This document shows, piece by piece, positions 46,621-59,160 of a DNA stretch of 64,000 nt; the first letter of the stretch is position 1, and every line of letters starts with the position of its first letter. Source of the DNA: Rhytidiadelphus loreus (Eukaryota > Streptophyta > Bryopsida > Hypnales > Hylocomiaceae); contig OX344762.1 in assembly GCA_947034895.1 (NCBI GenBank), positions 70,922,981-70,986,980 on the forward strand. Reading direction: 5' to 3'. Position numbers and translations under genes: made by a program. The notes below the pieces were generated by a model, which was not told where the DNA came from, made no database searches, and worked only from the letters and a program-made list of their open reading frames with translations.

Positions 46621-47255
46621 ACTGACTTCACATTCTGTACGTTCGAACACATATATACAGTTCACTACAGAAGGACATGTACATGAACGTTGTACTTGTA
46701 AATGAGTGAACTGGAGAGAATGCCTTTCATAGTATTCATGTACTGCCTAATGCACGTAGATTTGTGAATATGCCCCATGTCAAGTTGTACATGAGTTCAA
46801 ATGTGCAGCTCATGTATCTTCACTTCAAAGATGTTGTACATGATGTTCAATACAGTATGAAGTGCATATATCATTACAGAAAGAACTTTTGGAATACTGT
46901 TCAATTTCTGTCATGAAGTTCCTGAAGTAGTACGCACATGCTGCAGTATTGCATTGCGCTTGTTCTCATTCGTGCACTTATGGCAATTTAGGCAAGAACA
47001 TGTCATATGTTTCTATATACGTGGAGTTCAGGACACAGTCTTCCACTTCTGAACCATAGAAATTACGCAACATGTGCGTAGAGGACCGTTAGTATTGCTC
47101 AGAGCTCTTTAGCTAAACGTATACAGTGGCTTCTGCTTTAATATTAGTTAATGTCTTTTTTGTATGAATGACTGTTTTGTTTCCTATGTTTGTACAAATG
47201 CTTAATGCAACTGCTCTGTGCTGCATATGACTGTGATCATTGAAGACTGATATAC

Positions 47256-50200
47256 ATGAATACCGAATACCGAAATTGCGGCAGCACTGTTCGTATAATA
47301 GTCGATGGGCGTGTGCTCCGACACATTCCCATAGAGGACTTGATATTACAGACGGAGTTGCGCGTGGCCACTGAGAAAAATGTAAGGGTGTACCCATGTC
47401 CTTGCAATGACTGTCACGGTGGACGACGCAAACGTATTGAGACGATCAGGAGTCACCTAGCAACTATTGGCCGAGATCCTTTTTTGTTGAAGTCCATGAC
47501 CGGTGGAGACCCTGTAGATGGCTATCCACGGCAAGGTCTATGGGTGGAAGACATTGCATATGACAATGACATTGTGCATGATGAAGGTGCACATGTTCAT
47601 AGTCCAAATTATAGTAACATGGATCCAATGAATGCTGACAATGATGATGTTCCTCAACCAGTGCATCTTGATGAGTATCATGAGGTGCACCGTCAAGTTA
47701 TGGAGGCCTTTGATACAGGCGATGCGCTGCATATGGAGGCACCGGAAGTTGGAGAAGTAGTAGACAATGATGATGTTGATATGGACACTTTGGATGGTCT
47801 TGAAGAGTTGTATGAACAAGCTACGACACCGTTGTATGTGGGTGCAAGAACGAGCGTGGTGTCAGCCACCATCATCATCATGAACATGTGCATCGTTTTC
47901 CGCGTGAGCAACAAATTTACAGACGAGCTATTGAGGTATCTATCACGTGATTTGCTACCAGAAGGAAACAAACTCCCCAGTAGTCATTACATTGCACGAA
48001 AGACTATTCGGAAGTTGGGTTTGAATTACAGCAGCATTCATGCATGTCCTGATGGATGTGTGCTTTACGAAGACGACAACGCTTTGTTGAACACATGTCC
48101 TAAGTGCTTGAAGTCACGTTGGGTGGATGGTAGCAACGTCATTCCGGCGAAGGTTATTCGTCATTTTCCCCTCATACCTCAATTGAAACGAATGTGGCGC
48201 TCTAAGGACATTGCAGGCATGTTAACCGGTTACAAAAAGCATGTCAGTGACGACGGCATCATGTGTTCTGTAGTGGACAGTCCAGCTTGGAAGCACATTG
48301 ATGAAAATGCCACTTTTGGCAATTTTGGAGCTGAGTCCAGAAATCTACGTCTTGCACTAGCATTGGATGGTGTGAATCCGTTCAAATTGAGCAACACTAA
48401 CTGGTCAACATGGCCGGTGCTCATTCTCATATACAATTTGGAGCTGTGGTTTGTGACAAAGAAATTCTTTATTTCATTGTGTATTCTGATATTTGGGAAA
48501 ATGTCACCGACGTCCAAGAGCATTGACGTCTTCATACGGCCATTGTTGAGGGAACTACATGAATTGTGGGAAGGTGTTGCAGCGCAAGATTTCTCGCAAG
48601 CGGAAGGTTCAAGACGTTTTACATTATGTGCTTTACTCATGTGGACCATATCGGATTTCCCAGCATATGGCCTCATATCTGGCTTGTGTTGTAAGGGTTA
48701 CAAGGGTTGTCCTCCTTGTGGTCCTCAAACTGACGCTCGCATGGCCAAGACTGGTCAAGTCATAGGACAACGACGTGTACGAGGCTCGAAGATAGTTTAC
48801 GGTGGCATACGTCGATATCTACCTCGTCAGCATCCATATTGTCGCAATCGACGTTTTAATGGCGTTGTGGAGCAACGAGGTAGTCCTCCGATAATGTCCG
48901 GAGAAGATGTTATAAGATATGCAGCATGGCTACAGTCTTATTTGGATTTGGGCGGGAAGGAAAACGGTAAAGATGACCCTGTGCACGTAACAGGTGTGAA
49001 GCGATTGAGTGAGCTGTACTTCCTCCCGTACTGGCAGGTACGAAATGATTAGGAACTTGTACCTGCATTTCTTGCATTGTAGAATGACAAACAAAAGCAA
49101 GTAACAGAAGTCGGAAGCCGAGACATACATCATATGCATTTCCAATGTTTTGTGTGTGCTCTATATAGTTCATGTCAGTAGTTGGCTAATTAAATGTTGT
49201 ACATGCATTCAATTTTCTTTTGGTCTTGAAGTCATAGGAATGTAGAAGTACATTGACACTACATGCATGATAGTAGTAGTGTATACTGAATGCACATTAC
49301 GTGAAATGCATATTGTAGCGGACTGTGATGTTCACACTGTTTATGTAGAATGTCCTGTACATGCTCATACAAGTTTACTAATGTCTTCAATAGTATCTTT
49401 TGGAGCGGCACATCTTGGATGTGATGCATTGCAAGAAGAATTTGTGTGAGAACATGTTGAAAACTACTCTTGGTATGAATGATAGTCGGGGGAGTCGCCA
49501 AGATGCTCTGGATTTGGGAATTCGTGAAGAAATATGGTTGCAACCTGCACAACGTGAACAAGATGCATTTTACATGCCGCATGCACAGTACATACTGAAT
49601 GTTGATGAACGAAAGGAGTTTGTGGACATAATCTCGCAGATAAGGACACCTTCCAACTATGTGGGCTCCATCCACAAATGTTTGAAGGATGGGAAACTGC
49701 AATATATGAAGACACATGACTATCATGTCCTTATGCAGCAGGTACGATTGATATTTACAAACAAATAGCATGGTCTGGAATTTGTACATAAAAATTCAAT
49801 ATTCGATGGTCGTACGTACATTATTGAGTATTAATGTCCACTACAATGTTCGACTGCACAGGCAGCATAAACAGAAGCATGTGATGTTCTAGAGAATGCT
49901 ATAATGCACTTGAAATGGAACAGCATGTCACACGCACTACATATTATGAAGAAGAGGAGGTACTCGTGATCATTACAATACAAACAGAACAGAAATGGCA
50001 AGAAAAGAACAGAAAAGAAAAATATGTTTTTACATGTATGTATTGCTCAAATCTTGAAGATCGTTGCGTGGAAGTTTCATTTGAACGTTTTTGCAGATTC
50101 TTCCTATTGCTATGCGGAATATTTTGGACGAAAACGTGCGTATAGCAATTATAAGAACGTGCAGAGTTTTTCAAAAACTGTGCGAAAAAGAGATACATGA

Positions 50201-51796
50201 GGCGGACCGTGATGCTATGATGTCCGACGTCATACTAGCTATGTACATGCTGGAGAAGGAGTTTCCGACGACATTCTTGAATATCATGACACATTTGCCT
50301 GTGCACCTTGTTCAACAATTATTCACTTGTGGTCCTGTTCATTGTCGATGGATGTACCCTATTGAAAGGTACATGAAGACATTGAAAGATTATGTGAGGA
50401 CGTACGCACATCCGGAAGGGAGCATAGCAGAAGGTTACCGCATGGAGGACACACTTGGTTTTTGTACAGAGTACATGAAGGAATACGAAGGAACAACACA
50501 CCGAGTATGGGACCCTGTTGAAGATGCCCGCATGAATGATGAGGTACTACGATGTGACCAATCAAGGAGACGAAAAATGTCCAATGACATTTGTAGCTAT
50601 GCACACGCATTTGTACTCGACAATGCAGCTTCTTTGGAACCTTGGCGACAGTAAGTGCATGGCCATTTGTACTTGTCGTTTCATGTCACTTTGAATAAGC
50701 AGTGCAAGTTTGTATTTCAATTTGTAGTAAATAGTACAAATCTTTGTACAGTTTCTATGAATTACTTCAATAGGTGGCCTACCACATTGTCATTACAAGA
50801 ATGTACTCTTAGCGACGTTTTAAAAATAGGACTTGAACAAATCTGGCTAAGTGCATTACATCCGTATTTGATGTTGTCTGTTAAAAATACAGTCGTTAGT
50901 TAAATTTTTGGGTTGGGATTTCAATTTAATGGCTCTTCTGAACAATGCTTGAATATAGGGAATACGTACTTGCGAAGGGACGTCGTTGGCAAGAGCGTGA
51001 GTTGTTTCGACAACGAACACGTAATCGTAATGCTTCTGGACGAACGCAGTACCCTTCTGAATTGAGTGAGCTTCCAGCATTTGTTGATTGGTTACGAGCA
51101 CGTGTATACCACGTACAAGATGAAGGGCAGCACGTCGAAGATGACGTCATACAGTATGCTCAACCACCTGAGCGGTATGCAACCTCACACCGCCAAATGT
51201 ACGCTTTTGGAATGCATTTGCGGGTTCGCAGTTCGGAGGTTGGTCTTGTCACTCGTGACTCCTGTGTCGTTGCTTCTTTTTCACGTCAACTTCGTTGGGG
51301 CCTTCAAAATGGGAGACCCATTGAACAAAGCGATGACTATGTCGGATACATTGAAGAAATTCTAGAGTTGGATTACAGAAATCATTGCACAACAGTTCTA
51401 GTGTGCGATTGGGTGAAAAATAGTGGTGATTCTCGTTATCCGAACATAAAGCGAGATAAGTACCGATTCACGATGGCAAACTTCAATCACATGGATGGCA
51501 GCGTGCATGCGAATTCTTTTGCTTTTCCTGCACATTGTCAGCAAGTATTCTTTTCCGACGACCCGCACAAACGGGGATGGAAGATTATATGTCGAATGGA
51601 TGTGCGGGGGAGACGCGGTCAACTACAGTTACCGCAAGTGCAACCGAGCGTGATGGACATAGGAAACAACGCGAACTTTGCAGGACTACAACTAGACATG
51701 ATGGAGTCTGATCCAGTGAGAGTAGCGTCAACAATTGACGGTACATACATCATAGCATCAGAGGACACTACAGAGCAGCAGGATGTGCAGCAGTAG
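47256..51796 (+). CDS. CACTA (En/Spm) transposase, TNP2 family, four exons, apparently intact
   Basis: Exons 47256-49037, 49394-49741, 50097-50650 and 50959-51796 have GT..AG borders (GCAG|GTACGA, CAATAG; GCAG|GTACGA, TTGCAG; CGACA|GTAAGT, ATATAG) and join in phase 0, 0 and 2. They give 1173 residues with no stop. Residues 44-60 have the cysteine-rich transposase-associated motif (YPCPCNDCHGGRRKR). About 260-288 has IHACPDGCVLYE..CPKC. The TNP2 catalytic region (PF02992-like) follows: LALALDGVNPF near 370, IDVFIRPLLRELHELW near 425, ISDFPAYG near 466, then RHILDVMHCKKNLCENML at the start of exon 2. Exon 3 holds the DUF4218-like part (GPVHCRWMYPIERYMKTLK). Exon 4 holds the DUF4216-like part (YRFTMANFNHM). 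It cuts and pastes the element in the nucleus. The start codon choice is uncertain; a noncoding 5' exon is possible. Confidence 0.88.
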
Positions 51797-51937
51797 AACA
51801 CAGTAGGACAGTGTTCAATGTATACTGTTGTGAATGATGTATTGAATGTACAGAAAGTACCCTATACTGTAAGTTGGATAACTATATTGTAATGCAGGTG
51901 TTTTGCCTTTCTATATACATGCCCGCGAAAGTGTAGA

Positions 51938-51943
51938 AATAAA
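51938..51943 (+). terminator. Candidate polyadenylation signal of the transposase gene
   Basis: AATAAA lies 142 bp after the transposase stop codon, a usual distance for a plant 3' untranslated region. The flanks are T-rich. Confidence 0.4.
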
Positions 51944-52139
51944 TATTGACAATGCCTAACATTGTCGTTTATGTGTTTTCGAACATAGAAGAAAACATCA
52001 ATGTAAGTACAAAAAAGTTAGAGCAGTAGTATGAAACTATGTCCAATGCAGCAAAGGAAAACATGTAGTTCATGATGTAATCCGTTCTGCAAGAACCAAA
52101 CACTTTTTTGAAACAATTTTTTAGGCTACAGAAATTGAT

Positions 52140-52940
52140 AAACTTCTTTGTTTTATTTTTATTTTTTTTGGATTGGTACCCTGGAACAGAAATTCTGACT
52201 ACGGAAGCTCAAAATAGTTGACGACGGGCAGTTTGAGCAGCAATAAAGAAACTAAAATAAATTTTAAATTATTTTTTCTGAATCGTTTTCTTGTACATTT
52301 TATTTACGTCTATTTTGAAAGTTGAGCTTCATTTCATTTGAATTTGTCATGAAGAAGTGAGAGAGTCTTCTGGAGAAAAATAATTTGTAGGATGAATTAG
52401 TGAATGCAATTTTCCCATTTTTTCCATATAATAATTCCCCATAATTTAGTTTAATTGATAGAACAATCTGACCATTGGGATTACTGCATTTTAATTCCAT
52501 CTCAAATATATTAAGATTTTAGATCTTCATTTTTTGTCATAGCTATTTCTACTGAACATTTTTTTAAAGAATGAAAATTACATTTCTTAGAAATTTTATA
52601 TTTTTTGTGGACTGTGAACTGAATTGTCTACTACAAATATTTGAAGCTCATAACTATATGATGCAGAATATTTAAGTTAAAAATGTTGAATGTCAGAAAA
52701 TGTAGTCCCGTAATGTGCTGAAGAAATTGTTCTTTTTTCTTGAAAAGCATATATCTCTCAATGTCTGCGGTAAAAAATTCTGAAATTTTTTGCGTAGTCT
52801 CATAGGAGTTGGCTGTAACAGCGAACGGTTAGATGTGGACCAAAAACTTATTTTAATTTTTCTGAATTCTTAGCTATGAAAATGGCAGTTTTGTGTGCTG
52901 CTTGGGAGAGAAAATGGATTGGTTCTGTAGGGATTAAATT
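52140..52940 (+). repeat. R1 family copy inside CACTA-3
   Basis: It is collinear with 12.9-13.56 kb. Shared words include GTAGGAT..AATGCAATTTTC, GATAGAACAATCTGACCATT, TTCTACT.AACA.TTTTTTAA and AAATGGCAGTTTTG. It ends with TCTGTAGGGATTAAATT, corresponding to the R1 right end. The left boundary is unclear. Confidence 0.55.
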
Positions 52941-55736
52941 AAAATATATATTATAAGGAAAATGTAGAATTTTTTTCATACAAGAAGAAACTTGTAGAAA
53001 GGAAAATAGAATTTCAGAATTTCATTTTTATTAAATAATGAAAAAATAATGATGTATGAAGGAATTGCAATATTACATATTATATTGTCATATTTGGATT
53101 GTAGCACATGGAGCTCTTAATTGCAATAAGTTAAACAAGTTTTGAAAATTTTGAATCAAATTCAACGAACTTGCAAAGTACAAGCGTATACCTAACATTA
53201 CAAAATCAAAAACTAAATAATAAGAAACAATGTTTTTGCTTTGAAATAAAGAAAATAAGATTGTATGAACGCATCCAAATACAGAATGTTCTGCATTTTC
53301 CGAAGCAATGTAGGATGGTAGGATTTATTGACCAATCCCGGAGCAAGGCAATGTCTTCATATTATGAATAACAAAATGAAAGAAAAATTATGATTGTTAT
53401 ATTAGTATTTTTTTTATTAGTTGTAGTAATATTAAGGAAGAAGACTGTTACATTCCAAAAAATTCTAGCCACAAACAGGCTACAAGTTTCAGATTTCCAG
53501 CACCCCTGCGGTGCAATTACTGGACAATAAAAAATTATTTAATGTTAATTTCAAAAATAAAAATAAATATTAAAAATGATATTTTAAACTTTCGAAAAAA
53601 TAATTTTCTTAGTGTGGCGCTAACATGGGGCCAATGGTGCTACGTCAGATTCCGAATTTTCTATTTTTTATTTTTTAATGTTTATTTTATTTTATTTTGT
53701 CAGTACAACACTGTAGTGGAAGCTTAACTTTGGAGCACTCCTACGTCCAATTTCTGAACGACAAATACAGTTGAATGTAGTTTTATTTGTCATTAGTACT
53801 TTGATGAAACTTCTTTTCTGCTAATACTTTATGAAGTTGTTGTCCTATCGAGTGGTTGCATTTGGTGTTATTAGAGTTTATATTCTTCAAAATTGAAAAG
53901 TGGAGAAGTGTGTGAAGCCGAAAATTGCGTACTGTTTACTTCACAGTAGAATTTTAAGAAATGAGGTCATAGATGTCTACAACACAGGAATTTCGAAATT
54001 CCACAATAGAAAGAAAACCTCATTTCAGAGTGATTCCAAGAAGCTGTACTCAATGAATCGTAATATTTTGCTTGTCATTGAATGTGAAAGAAGTTTGGAA
54101 TTTGTCAATCAGAAATCCTAAAACAATATTGGTGATAGCACTAGTGAATTGAACCGTACGGATGGAATGTGAAATTGAAAGCCTACAACTTTTCACTGTA
54201 TATGAATTCCAAAATATTTTTCAATGTAGCACTGAATAACGATTTCTTCCAAATCATGAATTCCAGGAAAGCATGTGCGCGTACAGGGGTGAACAACGTC
54301 TTGTAGGCTGTATGTTTTCCTACAAATTAGTAAATTACAAGCATTGGGATTGAGGATTTCTGAATCCAATTATGAAATTCTTAATAATTTACCGTTTTCA
54401 AATGCTTCTCTACATCTCGCAACTTACAATTTGTTTCTTATATGTTGTACAAATGAAAATGATGTAAAACATTTGAAGCATGTACACAACTTGCCTTCAA
54501 CAATGAATTGAAAGAGTAACCAACATTTTGAAAAAAAATTCATACAAATATGTCCTTACGAATGGTAGGTACCTGGTTTTCTACAGGGCCAACAAAATGA
54601 ACTTTGTTCATTGAAACGCTAATATGTTGCTATGAAATTGGTGCGAAATACAGAGTTGTGAATGTAATGTTCATGAAGGGACGCTGCTGTGAAAGCAATG
54701 TGTCAGTATAAGTGCTCTCTGAGGTTCTGTCTGAAACATGTACCAGCAGTGTACATTTCAGTGTGCCTTCGCTTTTCAAACGCACTTATGCTTTAAAGTT
54801 CTGAATTCCAGCACAAATTCCTGGAAGTTTCCAAAAATATGGGACGACTTCAGTAATTCACTGACATTCGAATTCGACTGTGGAGAGTAGTGAAACGCAG
54901 AGGACAAATGTTTGAGTAGCTGTGCGTCCCCCGAAATGCAAATCACAGCTGAAAGGGTCGCTTTCCTAGCATTGATGACCACATTGCTGGAAAATGAAAG
55001 GGGTTTTCTGTTATTGTAGTACACTGTCACTATAGAGCTAGCTAGTACACCAGTCGTTTATCATATTGAAGTGCACGGCGGTCACTTCCGTGTACTTGTT
55101 TCATGTCATTGAAAGTCTGTCATGGACATGTCAGAATGTACAGGAGCCGTAGATGACATGTATGTCCCACATGACTCTAAAATCGTAAAGTTCATTCAAA
55201 TGGTAGAGAACATTAATAATGGAACATGTACCCTCAAGCCACATAGTAGTGACTAGAACATGGAAGAACTCTAGAATGTTCCAATGGTGGTCGCTGTTCT
55301 GTATATGAGAGAGTCCTTCATCACAGTAGTCATATGCAGTCGTTGGGAGAGTTCGTAGTCTATCCGGTACACACTACTTCACGCCTGAGAAGCACGCATA
55401 CGCAACGGAGAGAAGGACAGTCCTTCACGGTGAAGGTGCGTTTCTATGAAAAATGAATTCCACAAGAGGTGTCTTTCTTGTGGCATGCACTTTTCCGGTA
55501 GTATGTCCATTTCGAACTTCTGTTGCCAAACAGGTTGGCTTCAGCGAGCTTGCGTGCACAGTGTGTATTGTTAGTCATACTGAATGCACACTTTCTTGTA
55601 ATGTCGTTTCTGTGCATCTACAATACAGGAATGTTGCTTCTGTTTCCAGAGGGTTACTGTGACTGTAGAACTGAAGTTGTGTTCATGGGATATAGTGTAT
55701 TCACTACGAAGGTGCATTGCAACTTCTTTTTCTGCA
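52941..55736. other. AT-rich interior of CACTA-3 without a recognised gene
   Basis: Several short frames exist (for example the minus-strand frame 55030-54776), but none carries a recognisable domain. A palindromic word, CACCCCTGCGGTG, near 53502 resembles the R1 hairpin. Confidence 0.35.
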
Positions 55737-56027
55737 ATGGGTTATGAGGAACACGTCGGCGACTCTTTGGACTACACATTGTCGCCGCCCGGAGCTGAGT
55801 ATTGGTGTCCAGAAAAATCACTGGAAGACGATGGCTGCTCAGTGGAGAGAAAACAAGAGGACGTCGTGCAGGATATGTCGGAGGGGTCATTACTTGACGA
55901 CGTTTTTGAGGAACTTATGCAAGAAGAATTGAAGAATGAGAATGGCAGTACAGATGAAACAGCGGACAGTAGTTTCTCTGCATCTTACTCCTTTGCATCG
56001 ACGCAGGCATCAGGCACGGATTGGTAG
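55737..56027 (+). CDS. Hypothetical acidic ORF in CACTA-3
   Basis: From the ATG at 55737 (context CAATGG) the frame encodes 96 residues, strongly acidic (LLDDVFEELMQEELKNENG) with a serine-rich tail (SSFSASYSFAS) ending GTDW. Its composition resembles an activation domain. The sequence upstream stays open but looks noncoding. No family is recognised; the start was chosen by composition. Confidence 0.35.
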   Translation: MGYEEHVGDSLDYTLSPPGAEYWCPEKSLEDDGCSVERKQEDVVQDMSEGSLLDDVFEELMQEELKNENGSTDETADSSFSASYSFASTQASGTDW

Positions 56028-58750
56028 CCTCCTGAAGACCAGACTGAAGTGTTATGGGTATTTTGGTTCCTTATCTGTAATTTTGCTTTCACTGGCGGAG
56101 TAGTGTACGGGTGGACAACAATATGCATATTTGGTGATTCTCATGTTACAGACCAAGGAAATTTCAACTGCGCATTGAGGAGTTGAATGTTTACCGAAAG
56201 TTGAAAGTTTTGTCATTCCTATAAATGGAGAAGGAACATAAGTGAACTTCTGGACGCATTGACTAAGGAGTACTGAGACATACTATTTTGGAACTCCGTG
56301 TATGACATTGTAAGGTCCTATTCATGGTGACTGCATTTTTGGTTTTCCAGTGCTTGTGCACTTCCGTTTCATAGTAGAGTGGTCGTACGCTGCACAGTAA
56401 CGTCATACGTAATTATCATAGGCGTGGATGCTGAGTACGAGTGCCTGTATATGTACACACATTTACTATGTTCAGTATATATATTTCCCAAGATTTTGTA
56501 AGTGCTCAATGTGAATGAAGTTAGCAGCGTATGACGCAGTGTTTTTATTATGATTTGGAATTCGGAATTTGAGATGACTTTAGTTTCCTTTGTATTCATT
56601 GGGTAGAAGCAGAAGTTCTTTTCCGCGGAATGTGTCTTTCAAATTAGGAATATGAAGGACGCCTGTACTGCACATTTTAATGTATGTTCTACAAAAACAG
56701 AATTATGTTCTGTTAACAATGATGTCTGTACACGTGCCTGGGCAGTCGGAGCTTGTTGAAGTTGTATGCGACCATTAACTTTCAAGATTTGGTTGCAGGA
56801 CTTGAAGTGTATGCAGGTGTTAGCAAAGAAAAAAACACGGAATTGGATGGACACGAAATAGCACTTGTGGCCGTCTATGTTATGCATCTCCGTAATTTGT
56901 GATGGCAGGTACGTTCACTCGTAGCACTGTCATAGTGGCAATGCCTACAATGTGATGGCCAAATGATCCATGATTTCTCTGTCGAAGAACACATTTCACG
57001 TTTGTACCTCTTCTTTATGAAAAGGAAGAAACATAGTCATATTGAAGTTCTTGTTCTGAATTTCCGTAATGAATACTTCAATAAAATATGAAGTGATGAA
57101 CAGAAGGAGAAGCTGTGCAATGTACAGTGCATGTGCGGATGAGAAAGCACAAATACTGAATTGCAAAGGTATATTGACTTCCCGTTTGATTTCTGTATGA
57201 TGGATTCATACAAAGACATATTTGTGTAGATCCAACAGAATATCAGAGATTATGAACTTCTTGCAAAGGTTTCTCTGTGATGGTAGACAGGAAATGACCT
57301 GAGCATTGGACATAATGTCATTTACTAATGGAAAGTGTCATTGAGAACTGTCTGTGTCATTTTCAGAAGCAATGGAATATAGAATCGTACGTACAAGGCG
57401 AGGTCCACATTTTTCTTCCTTCTGTGTACAGGTTCTGTGCATTTCTTCCTTATACACTTCCATTGGCAGAAACGAATTGGTGACAAAGTCTGCCGTGTAC
57501 ATCAGTGTCCATATTGTTGTGCATATGTTGTAGCGGTTGGAACTACAATATCCTAGGTAATTCCTGGACGTTTATGTTCTGGTCTCCACGCTTGCCGTTG
57601 TCAATGAATGGCTGCACTGCAATATGTATTGGAGGGCCAGTGACGGCTGGCTTCATGTCTTGAAATTGGTTGCGCAGGTCTCTTATACAAGAAATTCTTG
57701 GGCGAAGATTAACAATTTCTACGGGCGATTTTCATCAGGTATTCTGTCAAGTGCTACCTATTGTATTCGAACGTCGTTTGTGAGTGGAAAACGTACAAGT
57801 TGTGGCATGAGCAAATTACAAGAGAATGAGAATGTGCATGAATCATACAGAGGACACATTACTCGGACTGAGGAAGTGCATGAGAACGTGTGCACACTGC
57901 GGAAGCACAAGTGCCTTTACAATGAATGAACTGAAGAATGTGCGGAATCATACTGTAGCAATACGCAACACTACAGGACATGCTGAATGGATTGCTTTGA
58001 TTTCGTAACTTCATTTTCTAACATGAAATGTGAAGCCTAATCTCTCATTCCGTGAAGATTGCATATGATACCATATCATTAAAGCTGTATAACAAGCATA
58101 GAACATTGCAAACTTGTAGGGCATCACGTTTGAAGGACAGCATTTGTAATTTCATATGTGAATTACTGTTTTCTGACGTCTGAAATGAATGTGAAGAAGG
58201 AAAAATGTACAAGGAAACAGCTAACGGTATTTACATATGATTTTTATGAATTCAATTTGTAATTGCCTGTACTGGTGTCAGCATTGGAATATGGACGGGC
58301 AGGAAGGCAGCATGAGCATTGTCGACTTACTGGAATGGAAATGCAAGCTCATATAGGAAATTTTCAAAGCAAGGTATGGTGAAAGTGCACAAGTACTAAA
58401 CAATATATTGTATTCTATGAAGAGACGGTGCATGCATCAGAAGTTTGTAGTTGTCACGTAATTTCTGTCTTTGTTTTTCAAAAGTGTAAGCATTGAAAAT
58501 GAAGCCCTAATAAGTCTTCCTGTATGGTAGACATACTTAGGCATCCATGTGACAAACAAGCGTTCTAAAAGTGCATACAATTGTAGCTTTCGGAGACTGT
58601 CATTTCGGTACTATTATTGGAAAATTGCACTTACAGCTTGAAGGTGTCATAGTTGCCACTGGAAGCTGCATTCCATACATGAACAGGGTGCAGCATATTC
58701 TTTAAACGTTTTCTTCATGTCTTGCAGAGGTTTTTCACAACGAACTGGAA
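56028..58750. other. CACTA-3 interior, no gene supported
   Basis: One open frame at 57624-57929 (+) has no motif that I recognise. The + strand is G-leaning here, unlike the left arm of the element. Confidence 0.3.
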
Positions 58751-59160
58751 TCACGCAAGATGGTAGACGTTGAAATATGATTTCGTGACCAAGTCAAACT
58801 TCAGGCGGTCTCCTTCGTGAACGTTGTGTTGCCGTGCGAACTCCTTCCACCCACCTCCAAAAGAGACATGCGCATGCTCTTTTTTCCCCATCAGGTAGAC
58901 ATTAACAGTGACAGACCAAAGTGGTTCACGGCCGTCGTATCCTAAGTGCACCTTTTTCGTGAAGTTGTCTCCATGTTCACGGACGAAGCTAGCAGGAATA
59001 GTCTACGCAAACAGTGAATGGAAAATCAGATTGCAAAGAAAGAAGATTTGCTTTCGTAAAATGACAACGGACACATGCGGAGAGAGGGTGAAAAGCTTAC
59101 CAAGGTCTTCAAAGAAGAATTGCTCATTGTTTTTTCAAACGACGTGCTGACAGCGGCCAT
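58751..59160 (-). CDS. Single B3-domain protein, two exons, inside CACTA-3
   Basis: Exon 1 (59160-59101, 20 codons) starts in a good plant context (CAACGATGGCC) and ends ACCTTG|GTAAGC. Exon 2 (59002-58751) follows an acceptor, GCGTAG, and ends in TGA, with phase 0 at the join. The 103-residue product is essentially one B3 DNA-binding domain: SFEKTMSNSSLKTL then TIPASFVREHG (residues 7-31), KKVHLGYDG..LWSVTV (36-53), FGGGWKEFARQHNVHEGDRL (68-87) and KFDLV to the end. The IP, GW, GD and terminal hydrophobic strand positions of plant REM-like B3 domains are all present. It probably binds DNA in the nucleus. It may be a captured host gene or an element-encoded regulator. There is no second domain, stop or frameshift. 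Confidence 0.8.

Noticed and set aside
47256..49058. Single-exon transposase ending at about 49052
   Set aside because: The apparent stop lies in an intron. A donor at 49038 and an acceptor at 49393 continue the TNP2 alignment exactly (PYWQ, then YLLERHILDVMH).
54776..55030. Minus-strand 84-codon frame as a gene
   Set aside because: There is no recognisable motif, no splice support, and composition like the surrounding noncoding DNA.
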